Positions 13,594 through 20,159 of a DNA stretch of 20,159 nucleotides are shown in pieces. Position numbers and translations under genes: made by a program. The DNA is from Myxococcales bacterium (GTDB taxonomy: Bacteria; Myxococcota_A; Bradymonadia; Bradymonadales; Bradymonadaceae). The notes under the pieces are model-generated. The model made no database searches. It had not been told where the DNA came from and was given only the letters and a program-made list of their open reading frames with translations. Numbering within the stretch: position 1 is the first letter of the stretch; every line of letters begins with the position of its first letter. The stretch lies in contig SKMT01000423.1 of assembly GCA_007120915.1 (NCBI GenBank), forward strand, positions 1-20,159, given 5' to 3'.

Positions 13594-13995
13594 TCAGTAT
13601 ACCTTGCACATCAGTTCGCCACCGACGTTGGCCGCTCGCGCGTCATCGCCGGTCATCACACCCCGGGAGGTGGACAAAATCGAGATACCCAGCCCGTTGA
13701 GCACGTCCGGAATCTCGTCGGCGCCCACGTACACCCGGCGCGCCGGCTTGCTGACGCGCTGAATCGACTGGATCATCCCCTCGCCTTCGCGGTCATAGCG
13801 AATCTCGGCGACCAGCGTTCCCTGCGGGCCCTCGGCGGTGCGAGTGACGCCCTCCAGGTAGCCACGCTCCACGAGAATCTCCAGGATTGCCTCCTTCAGA
13901 TTGCTCGCCGGCACCTCCGCCGTAGCGTGTCCCGCCAGTTGTGCATTGCGTACTCGTGTCAACAGATCCGCGACCGGATCTCCTATGGAACTCAT
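13594..13995 (-). CDS. rpsH: 30S ribosomal protein S8
   Basis: S8 binds the central domain of 16S rRNA and, in E. coli, also represses the spc operon by binding its mRNA near rplE. The 133-residue product opens with a typical DPVADLLTRVRNAQLAGHA and ends with GLGISILSTSRGVMTGDDAR followed by a short hydrophobic/Cys end. GGAGG lies just before the ATG at 13995. A 143-base gap separates it from rpsN. Confidence 0.97.
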   Translation of the reverse strand: MSSIGDPVADLLTRVRNAQLAGHATAEVPASNLKEAILEILVERGYLEGVTRTAEGPQGTLVAEIRYDREGEGMIQSIQRVSKPARRVYVGADEIPDVLNGLGISILSTSRGVMTGDDARAANVGGELMCKVY

Positions 13996-14037
13996 GGTTG
14001 TCCTCCCTCGCCCGGTTCCCGGCTTTTGGCGTCGATG

Positions 14038-14080
14038 CAGGCCCTCTGAAGGCCCGTCATCGCCCCGGCCGCCGGGCCTG
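14038..14080 (-). promoter_or_regulatory. GC-rich alternative stems in the rpsN-rpsH gap
   Basis: On the minus strand CAGGCCC (14074-14080) can pair with GGGCCTG (14038-14044), while the overlapping GGCCCG (14073-14078) can pair with CGGGCC (14051-14056). The two pairings exclude each other. A direct repeat of GTCGATG (14031-14037 and 14082-14088, plus strand) flanks the region. It is a candidate for regulatory folding in a 143-base gap, but such GC-rich DNA forms stems easily. Confidence 0.3.
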
Positions 14081-14138
14081 GGTCGATGGTTGCGGCACCG
14101 CCGTCGGTCGGCAGGTGCTCGTGATTACCTCTCGGTAG

Positions 14139-14324
14139 TTACCAGCTCGATTTCGTCACTCCCGGGATGTCGCCTTTCAGCGCCAGCTCCCGGAAGCAAA
14201 TCCGACACATCTCAAACTTGCGCATGTACCCTCGCGACCGGCCACACCGGTCACATCGGTTGTACTCGCGCACCTCGAACTTCTTCTCTCTCTTCGATTT
14301 TACGATTAGCGCTTTGCGTGCCAC
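14139..14324 (-). CDS. rpsN: 30S ribosomal protein S14, zinc-binding type Z
   Basis: The 61-residue product is the short, zinc-binding form of S14, as opposed to the zinc-free form of about 101 residues found in E. coli. The ligands are Cys24, Cys27, Cys40 and Cys43 in the patterns CDRC and CRIC. The end ELALKGDIPGVTKSSW is typical. The start is GTG at 14324 with GGAG eight bases upstream. It lies between rplE and rpsH, the normal place. Confidence 0.97.
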   Translation of the reverse strand: MARKALIVKSKREKKFEVREYNRCDRCGRSRGYMRKFEMCRICFRELALKGDIPGVTKSSW

Positions 14325-14353
14325 GCCGTTCTCCGTAGTTCAAAAAGTTGTGC

Positions 14354-14893
14354 TCACTTGCGAAACGGCATGCCGATCTTGTCGAGCATGCTAAACGCCA
14401 TCTCGTCGTCCGGCGCCGTGGTCACCAGGGTGATGTTCATCCCTCGCAGCTTGTCGACTGCGTCGTAGGGTACTTCCGGAAAGATCGTCTGCTCTTCGAT
14501 GCCCAGCGTATAGTTGCCGTGGCCGTCGAAAGACTTGGGGCTGACACCACTGAAGTCGCGCACCCGGGGAAGGGCCACGAAAATCAGCCGCTCCAGAAAC
14601 TCCCACATCCGCTCCTCACGAAGCGTGACTTTCGCCCCGATGGGCATCCCCTCGCGCAGCTTGAAACCGGCGATGGAACGCTTCGCCCGGGTGACCACGG
14701 GACGCTGCCCCGCAATCGCTTCGAGCTCTTCGGTGGCCTTGTCGATGATCTTCGGGTTCTGCACCGCCTCACCGAGCCCCATGTTCAACGAGATCTTATC
14801 CAGCGTCGGAACCTCAAAGGGGTTTTCCAACTGGAACTCGTCCATCAGCGCGGGCCTGATTTCGTTGTCGTATTTCTCTTTCAAAAACGGCAT
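14354..14893 (-). CDS. rplE: 50S ribosomal protein L5
   Basis: L5 binds 5S rRNA and contacts the P-site tRNA. The product has 179 residues, as in E. coli. Recognisable stretches are NPFEVPTLDKISLNMGLGEA, GQRPVVTRAKRSIAGFKLRE, RVRDFSGVSPKSFDGHGNYT and DEMAFSMLDKIGMPF. GGAG lies ten bases before the ATG at 14893. In E. coli the S8 repressor site on the spc mRNA is located around the start of this gene; here the preceding gap is 177 bases long and carries a terminator-like hairpin. Confidence 0.98.
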   Translation of the reverse strand: MPFLKEKYDNEIRPALMDEFQLENPFEVPTLDKISLNMGLGEAVQNPKIIDKATEELEAIAGQRPVVTRAKRSIAGFKLREGMPIGAKVTLREERMWEFLERLIFVALPRVRDFSGVSPKSFDGHGNYTLGIEEQTIFPEVPYDAVDKLRGMNITLVTTAPDDEMAFSMLDKIGMPFRK

Positions 14894-14916
14894 TGGTTCT
14901 GTTCTCCAACAGTCAC

Positions 14917-14950
14917 AAAAAAACGACGATGAAGACGTTTCTCATCGCCG
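14917..14950 (-). terminator. Intrinsic terminator inside the spc operon, rplX-rplE gap
   Basis: On the minus strand CGGCGATGA pairs with TCATCGTCG (nine pairs, one G-U) around a nine-base loop and runs directly into seven T residues (14917-14923). It lies 24 bases before the rplE start. The form is fully that of an intrinsic terminator. As the downstream genes are essential, it must be partial, regulated, or bypassed by another promoter. Confidence 0.75.
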
Positions 14951-14963
14951 ACTGGAGGCGCAC

Positions 14964-14992
14964 TGGGTAACGAAGCGGTATCCCGGTGTCAA
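14964..14992 (-). promoter_or_regulatory. Possible promoter upstream of the rplX-rplE terminator
   Basis: A perfect TTGACA (14987-14992, minus strand) is followed by 17 bases and TACCCA, a poor -10 box that lacks the final T. The -35 overlaps a perfect hairpin CCGGTG/CACCGG. If active, it would make a very short leader ending in the terminator. The weak -10 keeps confidence low. Confidence 0.25.
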
Positions 14993-15070
14993 GTCCACCG
15001 GAGCCGCCGACTCAAACGTCAGCGCCGGCACTACCGTCGTGGGGTCACCGATCCCTTCGCCCGGCGTCGT

Positions 15071-15454
15071 TTAGTCGAATACCTCGTCGGTCTTCTTCGA
15101 GACGCGCACCTTTTCGATATAGCCCGGATCTTCGTCGTCTCCGAAGCTGTCGACGGCCTCTTTTTTGGTCTCGAACAGCTCTCCGGCGGCGCCGCGGAAC
15201 CGAATTTCGGTGCGCACCGGCCCCTCCAGCTCGTCGCTGTACAGCGCGACGTTGGAGGCGTCGATCCAGTTCTCCTGCTCTACCCGCGCACCTTCCTGAC
15301 CGGTGATCGGGTTGGGCCGTCGGTGTTTGACCATCATGTTGCGCCGGGCAACCTTCACCCTGCGCTGGTGCGGATCCACTTCGATGACTTCACCGGTAAA
15401 ATCGCGATCCTTGCCGGTGAGGACGATCACTTTGTCACTTTTTTTGACGTGCAT
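15071..15454 (-). CDS. rplX: 50S ribosomal protein L24 with acidic insertion
   Basis: L24 starts large-subunit assembly by binding the 5' part of 23S rRNA. The KOW-type start HVKKSDKVIVLTGKDRDFTG and the stretch RRNMMVKHRRPNPITGQEG are typical. The product has 127 residues against about 103-110 in most bacteria. The additional length lies at about residues 87-112, an acidic stretch containing FGDDEDPGY, before the usual end VRVSKKTDEVFD. The ATG at 15454 has AGGAG nine bases before it. It follows rplN by 42 bases. Confidence 0.96.
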   Translation of the reverse strand: MHVKKSDKVIVLTGKDRDFTGEVIEVDPHQRRVKVARRNMMVKHRRPNPITGQEGARVEQENWIDASNVALYSDELEGPVRTEIRFRGAAGELFETKKEAVDSFGDDEDPGYIEKVRVSKKTDEVFD

Positions 15455-15496
15455 GTCGCTGTCTCCTGTGCGGTGGCGCCTCTGGGGCGATCCGCT

Positions 15497-15865
15497 TTAC
15501 AAAACTTCCGGGGCCAGACTGACGATCCGCATATATTTGCGGCCTCGCAGCTCCCGAGCCACCGGGCCGAACACCCGGGTTCCCAGGGGCTGGTCATTGT
15601 TGTCGATCAGCACCGCGGCGTTGTCGTCAAATCGAATGTAGGTGCCATCGTCGCGGGGCAGCTCCTTGCGGGTTCTGACCACCACCGCCCGTTTGACTTC
15701 ACCTTTTCGCACCGCCGAATTCGGCAGAGCCGACTTCACGGAGACGATAATGGTGTCGCCAATGGAGGCGTACCGTTTCTTCGATCCGCCTACGACCTTG
15801 ATGCATTCGACCTGTCGCGCCCCCGAGTTATCGGCGACACCGAGTCTGCTTTCCATCTGAATCAT
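15497..15865 (-). CDS. rplN: 50S ribosomal protein L14
   Basis: L14 lies at the subunit interface and binds 23S rRNA. The 122-residue product starts MIQMESRLGVADNSGARQVE and ends VFGPVARELRGRKYMRIVSL, both typical. A GTG codon at 15868 is in frame immediately before the ATG, but ATG 15865 gives the conserved family start and the usual length, and has GAGG about seven bases before it. Spacing to rpsQ is 75 bases. Confidence 0.98.
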   Translation of the reverse strand: MIQMESRLGVADNSGARQVECIKVVGGSKKRYASIGDTIIVSVKSALPNSAVRKGEVKRAVVVRTRKELPRDDGTYIRFDDNAAVLIDNNDQPLGTRVFGPVARELRGRKYMRIVSLAPEVL

Positions 15866-15940
15866 CACGTACCTCTCATTGCCTCCCGGCGCCGGGGTTG
15901 ACCGACGACGGATCGTAGCAGTTGGGTCGCCACCGGTGGA

Positions 15941-16225
15941 TTACACCTGGGGTGCGCGCTCGATGATCTCGGAGAGACGCCATCTCTTCTCTTTGGAGAT
16001 GGGCCGTGTCTCTTCGATGAGCACTTTATCGCCGACGGCGCATTCGTTTTCTTCGTCGTGAACTTTGTACTTCACACGTTCTTTGACGTACTTTTTGTAG
16101 CGGTCGTGCATGTAGCGTCGGATCACGCCGACGACCACCGTCTTGTCCATCTTGTCGCTGAGCACGTGACCAACGCGGGTTTTGCGCTGAGCCGGCTCAC
16201 CGCTCTTCTCTTCGGTAGCTGCCAT
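15941..16225 (-). CDS. rpsQ: 30S ribosomal protein S17
   Basis: S17 is an OB-fold primary binding protein of 16S rRNA. The 94-residue product contains RVGHVLSDKMDKTVVVGVIR, YKVHDEENECAVGDKVLIEE and TRPISKEKRWRLSEII. ATG 16225 is chosen over an in-frame start at 16255 because AGGAGG lies ten bases before it and the added residues are not family-like. A short N-terminal extension of about 14 charged residues precedes the core. Confidence 0.97.
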   Translation of the reverse strand: MAATEEKSGEPAQRKTRVGHVLSDKMDKTVVVGVIRRYMHDRYKKYVKERVKYKVHDEENECAVGDKVLIEETRPISKEKRWRLSEIIERAPQV

Positions 16226-16263
16226 AGCTTTCGGTCCTCCTGGACTCGTTAGCACACCTGAAG

Positions 16264-16455
16264 TCAGGCGCGCTGTCGTTGATGCAAAATCGTTTTGATG
16301 CGCGCGATGTCGCGGCGTGTCTCGCGAAGCATGTGCGGCTGCTGAAGCTGATTGGTGTGCTTCTGGATCCGCAGCCGGAACATCTCTTCGCGAAGCTGCG
16401 ATTCCAACTCGCGCAACTCGTCGTCACTCTTCTCTCTGAGGGTCTCCGGTTTCAC
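16264..16455 (-). CDS. rpmC: 50S ribosomal protein L29
   Basis: L29 is a two-helix protein near the exit of the peptide tunnel, next to L23. The 63-residue product has the first helix around SDDELRELESQLREEMFRLR and the second around MLRETRRDIARIKTILHQR. The start codon is GTG and overlaps the rplP stop as GTGA, so the two genes are probably translationally coupled. Confidence 0.97.
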   Translation of the reverse strand: MKPETLREKSDDELRELESQLREEMFRLRIQKHTNQLQQPHMLRETRRDIARIKTILHQRQRA

Positions 16456-16868
16456 AGCGGACCTCCCCGTTTGATGAATTTGGTCTTCACCGGCAGCTTG
16501 TGCCCGGCGAGCCGGAACGCCTCACGGGCGCTCTCTTCGGGAACTCCGTCCATCTCGAACAGAATCCGTCCCGGCCTCACCACGGCAACCCACCGCTCGG
16601 GCGGCCCCTTACCCTTACCCATCCGGACTTCGGCGGGCTTTCGGGTCTCCGCTTTCTGGGGAAATACACGAATCCACACTTTCCCCGACCGACGGATCGA
16701 TCGCGTCATCGCGATTCGTGCCGCCTCCAGTTGTCGGGCGCTGATCCGCTCCGGCTGAAGGGTAATCAGCCCGTAGTTTCCGAACGCCAGTTCGGTCCCT
16801 CGCTGGGCCTTGCCCTTGATGCGGCCTTTCTGCGGCTTGCGCCACCGCACGCGTTTTGGACTCAACAT
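16452..16868 (-). CDS. rplP: 50S ribosomal protein L16
   Basis: L16 helps place the A-site tRNA and is needed late in assembly. The 138-residue product begins MLSPKRVRWRKPQKGRIKGK and contains ERISARQLEAARIAMTRSIR, VWIRVFPQKAETRKPAEVRM and GKGKGPPERWVAVVRPGRIL, all typical. A weak AAGGA precedes the ATG. It follows rpsC by 52 bases and overlaps rpmC by four. Confidence 0.98.
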   Translation of the reverse strand: MLSPKRVRWRKPQKGRIKGKAQRGTELAFGNYGLITLQPERISARQLEAARIAMTRSIRRSGKVWIRVFPQKAETRKPAEVRMGKGKGPPERWVAVVRPGRILFEMDGVPEESAREAFRLAGHKLPVKTKFIKRGGPL

Positions 16869-16920
16869 TGTCTTTCCTTCTTCTTACTGGGTGGTTCAAT
16901 CACTCTCTCGTCGATCTGGT

Positions 16921-17553
16921 TCAGGCTTCCAGTACTTCGCCTTTGCAGATCCACACCTTCACCCCGATGACACCATAGGTCGTCTTCGCCTCGGCGAATC
17001 CGTAGTCGATGTCGGCGCGGATGGTATGCAGGGGAACACGTCCCTCCAGATACCATTCCCGCCGGGTCATATCGGCACCGCCGAGTCGGCCCGCGCAGTG
17101 GACACGAATGCCCTGGGCGCCGAACTTCATCGCCGTCTGCACCGACTTCTTCATCGCCCGCCGGAAGCTGACCCGGCGAAGCAACTGCTGGGCGATGCCC
17201 TCGGCGACAAGCTGGGCGTCCAGCTCCGGCTTTCGCACTTCCTGGACGTTCACGAAGATTTCGCCCTCCGACAGACCCTGCAGATCCTTTTTCAGAGCGT
17301 CGATGCCGGAGCCGCGCTTGCCGATGACAATGCCCGGCTTCGCAGTGTGGATCGTGACCTTCACCTTGCTGGCCATCCGCTCGATCTCGATGTTCGAGAT
17401 CCCGGTGTCCCGCAGGTTCGAATAGATGTGGTCCTTGATCGCCAGATCTTCGTGTAGCCACTCGGAGTACTGGCTCTTCTCGGCGTACCACTTCGAGTTC
17501 CAGGGACGGATAATCCCGAGGCGAAATCCAGTTGGATGTACTTTCTGACCCAA
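16921..17553 (-). CDS. rpsC: 30S ribosomal protein S3, TTG start
   Basis: S3 lines the mRNA entry channel of the small subunit. The 210-residue product starts MGQKVHPTGFRLGIIRPWNS and has a type II KH domain with the loop GIVIGKRGSGID (about 74-85), followed by the C-terminal domain with GIRVHCAGRLGGADMTRREW and VPLHTIRADIDYGFAEAKT. The initiation codon is TTG at 17553, backed by a full AGGAGG five bases before it. No better start exists that would keep the conserved N-terminus. Confidence 0.97.
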   Translation of the reverse strand: MGQKVHPTGFRLGIIRPWNSKWYAEKSQYSEWLHEDLAIKDHIYSNLRDTGISNIEIERMASKVKVTIHTAKPGIVIGKRGSGIDALKKDLQGLSEGEIFVNVQEVRKPELDAQLVAEGIAQQLLRRVSFRRAMKKSVQTAMKFGAQGIRVHCAGRLGGADMTRREWYLEGRVPLHTIRADIDYGFAEAKTTYGVIGVKVWICKGEVLEA

Positions 17554-17613
17554 AATAACCTCCTGAGCGCCGCCCTCATTGGGCGAGGCGAATCATATCA
17601 ATCGGGGTTGTGC

Positions 17614-17976
17614 TTAATTTCTCGGCTGAAGCACCACCGTAATCTGGCTGGTGCGCTTGTTGATGCGGGTGGCTCGACCCATCGCACGGGGTTTGAACCG
17701 CTTCATCGTCGGACCTTCGTTCACAAAGGCCTCGGCGATGACCAGGTCGTCCGGATCCCAGTCCAGCACGTCACTTTCGATGACGTTGTGCACCGCCGAA
17801 TCGATCACCCGTGAGACCACGGGGGCGGCTTTTTTCTGGACGAATTCCAGCATCTCCAGCGCATCTTCGACCGGCTTGTTGCGCACCTGGTCGACGACCA
17901 CCCGTACTTTGCGCGGTGCAATGCGCACGTTGCGGGCGATGGCGCGATTAGCGTTGGTGTCTTCGGCGTTACTCAT
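17614..17976 (-). CDS. rplV: 50S ribosomal protein L22
   Basis: L22 has a globular part on the large-subunit surface and a long hairpin that lines the exit tunnel. The 120-residue product shows RNVRIAPRKVRVVVDQVRNK and the hairpin region GPTMKRFKPRAMGRATRINK before SQITVVL. The ribosome-binding site before the ATG is weak. Upstream is a 120-base gap with two clear hairpins. Confidence 0.97.
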   Translation of the reverse strand: MSNAEDTNANRAIARNVRIAPRKVRVVVDQVRNKPVEDALEMLEFVQKKAAPVVSRVIDSAVHNVIESDVLDWDPDDLVIAEAFVNEGPTMKRFKPRAMGRATRINKRTSQITVVLQPRN

Positions 17977-18005
17977 AACGTCTGCTCAACTCGTTGTGAC
18001 CGCTT

Positions 18006-18079
18006 GGTGGTGGCGCCGGGTTGCGGCGACCACCGACGGGCGGCCGGATCCAATGATTGTGCCGTGCTTGCACATCCGG
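18006..18079 (-). promoter_or_regulatory. Two hairpins in the rpsS-rplV gap
   Basis: On the minus strand CCGGAT...ATCCGG (18074-18079 and 18044-18049) encloses a small stem GTGC-AA-GCAC. It is followed by GGTGGT-CGCCG paired with CGGCG-CC-ACCACC around a five-base loop (18006-18034), an 11-pair stem with a two-base bulge. No T-run follows. The gap is long for an S10 operon, so a cis-acting role is plausible but not shown. Confidence 0.45.
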
Positions 18080-18096
18080 GGGGTGCCCGGCCCGGT

Positions 18097-18387
18097 TCAG
18101 TGACGCACCGACGTAGCGGTGGCGGCCCGATCCGAGGTGTGCCCGTAAAAAGTGCGGGTGGGGGCGAACTCGCCCAGCTTGTGACCGACCATATTCTCGG
18201 TGACGAACACCGGCACAAATTCGTTGCCGTTGTGTACCGCAAAGGTCAGCCCGATAAACTCGGGCACGATCATCGAGCGGCGGCTCCAGGTTTTGATCGC
18301 GCGGCGATCTCCGGTCTCCCGCGCACGGGTGACCTTTTTCTGGAGGCCTTCGTCGACCCAGGGTCCTTTTTTAATTGAACGTGGCAC
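18097..18387 (-). CDS. rpsS: 30S ribosomal protein S19
   Basis: S19 forms a complex with S13 on the head of the small subunit. The 96-residue product starts MPRSIKKGPWVDEGLQKKV and contains IKTWSRRSMIVPEFIGLTFA, VHNGNEFVPVFVTENMVGHK and LGEFAPTRTFYGH. The start codon is GTG at 18387 with GAGGAG seven bases upstream. It follows rplB by 56 bases. Confidence 0.98.
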   Translation of the reverse strand: MPRSIKKGPWVDEGLQKKVTRARETGDRRAIKTWSRRSMIVPEFIGLTFAVHNGNEFVPVFVTENMVGHKLGEFAPTRTFYGHTSDRAATATSVRH

Positions 18388-18443
18388 GGTGTTGCTCCTC
18401 TAAATCGTTGGTGGCCGCCGGCTGTCGGGCCGGGCGGCGCCAA

Positions 18444-19298
18444 TTAACCTTTATCCTGCTTATCGGCTTTCTTCGCTTTGCGTCGGCGCACGATGAACTT
18501 GCGGGTGCGCTTGTTGTGACGCGTATGCTCTCCCTTCGTCTTCTTGCCCCAGGGGGTCACCGGCTGTCGGCCGGCGGCCTTCGCACCCTCACCACCACCG
18601 TGGGGGTGGTCGATGGGGTTCATGGCCACACCACGGACCTGGGGGCGCTTGCCGAGCCAACGGGCTCGACCCGCCTTGCCCAGCGAGGTGTTTTCGTGCT
18701 CCCGGTTCGACACCGTTCCCACGGTGGCCCGGCAGGTCAGAAGCACCCGGCGAAGCTCGCCGCTGGGAAGTCGAACCAGCCCGTACTTGCCCTCTTTGGC
18801 CATCAGTTGGGCCCAGGCGCCGGCGGAACGGGCAAGCTGGCCGCCCTTTCCGGGGCGAAGTTCCACATTGTGGATCACCGTGCCCGTGGGCATGTGCTGC
18901 AGACGCAGCGCATTGCCGGGCTTGATATCGGCCTTCGAACTGGAGATGACCTCATCGCCGACCTCGATGTTCTCGGGGGCGATGATGTAGCGCTTCTCGC
19001 CGTCGGCGTAGTTCAGAAGCGCGATGTAGGCGGTGCGGTTCGGATCGTATTCGATGGACGCCACTTTGGCAGGCACGCCGATCTTGTCGCGACGAAAGTC
19101 GATGTCGCGCACCCGGCGTTTGTGACCGCCGCCTCGACGGCGCACGGTCATCCGCCCGTGGTTGTTGCGTCCGCCGGACTGGCCTTTGCCTTTGGTCTTG
19201 TTCGGCTCCGGGTTGTCCTTGGTCACCTTCTTGCGGGTGTCCGGACGTCGCAGAAACCGCCGTCCCGGCGATGTCGGTTTGTATTCTTTCATAACCAT
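18444..19298 (-). CDS. rplB: 50S ribosomal protein L2
   Basis: L2 is a core protein near the peptidyl transferase centre and is needed for subunit joining. The 284-residue product starts MVMKEYKPTSPGRRFLRRP and carries the highly conserved NPIDHPHGGGEG, whose histidine is functionally important in E. coli. It exceeds the usual length of about 275 by a lysine-rich tail. AGGT lies six bases before the first ATG, which aligns with the family start, so the second ATG two codons on is not used here. Confidence 0.98.
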   Translation of the reverse strand: MVMKEYKPTSPGRRFLRRPDTRKKVTKDNPEPNKTKGKGQSGGRNNHGRMTVRRRGGGHKRRVRDIDFRRDKIGVPAKVASIEYDPNRTAYIALLNYADGEKRYIIAPENIEVGDEVISSSKADIKPGNALRLQHMPTGTVIHNVELRPGKGGQLARSAGAWAQLMAKEGKYGLVRLPSGELRRVLLTCRATVGTVSNREHENTSLGKAGRARWLGKRPQVRGVAMNPIDHPHGGGEGAKAAGRQPVTPWGKKTKGEHTRHNKRTRKFIVRRRKAKKADKQDKG

Positions 19299-19325
19299 GG
19301 TGCTACCTGCCTTCGTTGGCCTTCG

Positions 19326-19341
19326 GCATCCCTGGGGATGC
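19326..19341 (-). promoter_or_regulatory. Short hairpin in the rplW-rplB gap
   Basis: GCATCC and GGATGC pair perfectly around a four-base loop, and flanking TTC/GAA may extend the stem past a mismatch. It stands about 28 bases before the rplB start. Its role is unknown. Confidence 0.25.
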
Positions 19342-19355
19342 GGAACTTGCGTGAA

Positions 19356-19670
19356 TTATACTTCTCCGGCCGATTCGGTGCTCTCCAGCGCGAACATGTC
19401 GATCATCTGGTCATCCGGGATCTTGATGATCGCCTTCTTCCAGGCGCTTTTGCGTCCCATCGACATCCCGACGCGCTTCGGCTTCCCGGGTACGATCTGG
19501 GTGTTGACCTTCAACACGTCCACACCGAACACGGTCTGAATCGCCCGCTTGATCTGGGGCTTGGTCGCATCGAATTTCACCTGGAAGACGTGCCGATTTT
19601 CTTCGGCCGACAGTCGCGTCGACTTCTCGGTGAGGATCGGGCGAATGATGATGTCGTAAACGTTGCTCAT
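19356..19670 (-). CDS. rplW: 50S ribosomal protein L23
   Basis: L23 lies at the tunnel exit and is the docking site for trigger factor and SRP. The 104-residue product starts MSNVYDIIIRPILTEKSTRL; Glu15 in LTEKS matches the exposed glutamate used for trigger factor binding in E. coli. It also has NRHVFQVKFDATKPQIKRAI and VFGVDVLKVNT. Its ATG overlaps the rplD stop as ATGA, which suggests translational coupling. Confidence 0.98.
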   Translation of the reverse strand: MSNVYDIIIRPILTEKSTRLSAEENRHVFQVKFDATKPQIKRAIQTVFGVDVLKVNTQIVPGKPKRVGMSMGRKSAWKKAIIKIPDDQMIDMFALESTESAGEV

Positions 19671-20159
19671 GACTGCAGTGCCTCCTGGACGTACTGGGCG
19701 GCGCTCTTCGACAGAATGATGTACTCGTAGCGAAGCACGTCTTCGACGTTCAACCCTTCGGCGGCCAGGTACTTCGCTTCCTGAAGGTTGCGCACCGACA
19801 GCCGCAGGTTGTCATTGTGCTTCACCGAGCCCGTCTCTTCGTCGCGCTCTGTGGTGTCGACGACCAGCGCCGTATCCGCTTCCAGTTGCTGAAGCGTCTC
19901 AACGGCGCCCTTGGTTTTGATTTCGGGCAACTCCCAGTTGTCGACTACTTTCAGTTGGCCGTTGGCCAACTTCATGCTCAACGCCGATTTCAGCGCTGCT
20001 TTGCGCTTCTTTTTGGGCATCGAGTAGCTGTAGTCGCGCGGCTTGGGGCCGAACGTCGACGCTCCACCCACCCACAGCGGCGACCGGATCGAGCCGTGGC
20101 GCGCACGGCCGGTGCCCTTCTGGCGCCAGGGCTTTCGTCCACCACCGCTGACTTCGCCG
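19667..20159 (-). CDS. rplD: 50S ribosomal protein L4, 5' part outside the window
   Basis: L4 binds 23S rRNA, lines the exit tunnel and, in E. coli, represses the S10 operon. The frame is open to the window edge, giving 163 C-terminal residues of an expected 205 or so. The visible part opens with GEVSGGGRKPWRQKGTGRAR, the tunnel loop, followed by HGSIRSPLWVGG and FGPKPRDYSYSMPKKKRKAA. An internal Met at base 20071 is not the start because the conserved loop lies before it. Confidence 0.96.
   Translation of the reverse strand, partial: GEVSGGGRKPWRQKGTGRARHGSIRSPLWVGGASTFGPKPRDYSYSMPKKKRKAALKSALSMKLANGQLKVVDNWELPEIKTKGAVETLQQLEADTALVVDTTERDEETGSVKHNDNLRLSVRNLQEAKYLAAEGLNVEDVLRYEYIILSKSAAQYVQEALQS

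Noticed and set aside
12641..13762. A 373-codon plus-strand frame opposite rplR, rplF and rpsH
   Set aside because: It is a shadow of three well-identified genes with no motif of its own.
18375..19730. A 451-codon plus-strand frame opposite rplB and rplW
   Set aside because: It is fully antisense to certain ribosomal genes, and its sequence has no family signature. GC-rich codon use in the real genes keeps the opposite frame open.

Overview
The window looks like a chromosomal segment of a GC-rich, Gram-negative bacterium of the deltaproteobacterial/Myxococcota type. Several acidic proteins, acidic tails on S5, L17 and SecY, and large heptanucleotide repeat arrays make me think of a marine or salt-tolerant lineage such as Bradymonadales. 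That placement is inference and rests on no marker gene that I could compare.

Right part (about 5.9 to 20.16 kb, all minus strand). This is the S10-spc-alpha ribosomal protein supercluster, read from right to left: rplD (cut by the window edge), rplW, rplB, rpsS, rplV, rpsC, rplP, rpmC, rpsQ, rplN, rplX, rplE, rpsN, rpsH, rplF, rplR, rpsE, rplO, secY, adk, infA, rpmJ, rpsM, rpsK, rpoA, rplQ. It ends at a strong intrinsic terminator. Three genes often found here are absent: rpmD (L30) between rpsE and rplO, map between adk and infA, and rpsD (S4) between rpsK and rpoA. Several gaps are long (75 to 270 bases) for such a cluster and hold hairpins. One, between rplX and rplE, has the full form of an intrinsic terminator, and another lies between secY and adk. 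These suggest internal control points, although nothing in the sequence proves it.

Middle part (about 1.8 to 5.9 kb). A minus-strand lipoprotein-like protein carries two tandem alkaline phosphatase domains; the first keeps its catalytic residues and the second has lost nearly all of them. A small DUF1328-type membrane protein converges on it from the plus strand. A minus-strand isoaspartyl peptidase/type 2 asparaginase follows.

Left part (1 to about 1.8 kb). An acidic orphan lipoprotein gene with a good sigma70-type promoter lies between two arrays of the 7-base unit CCCAGNN. The first array runs off the left edge; the second changes into a 14-base unit and stops five bases short of the peptidase gene.

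The right part supplies ribosome, export and transcription parts. The left part is accessory, mostly envelope-directed, and holds the least explained material.
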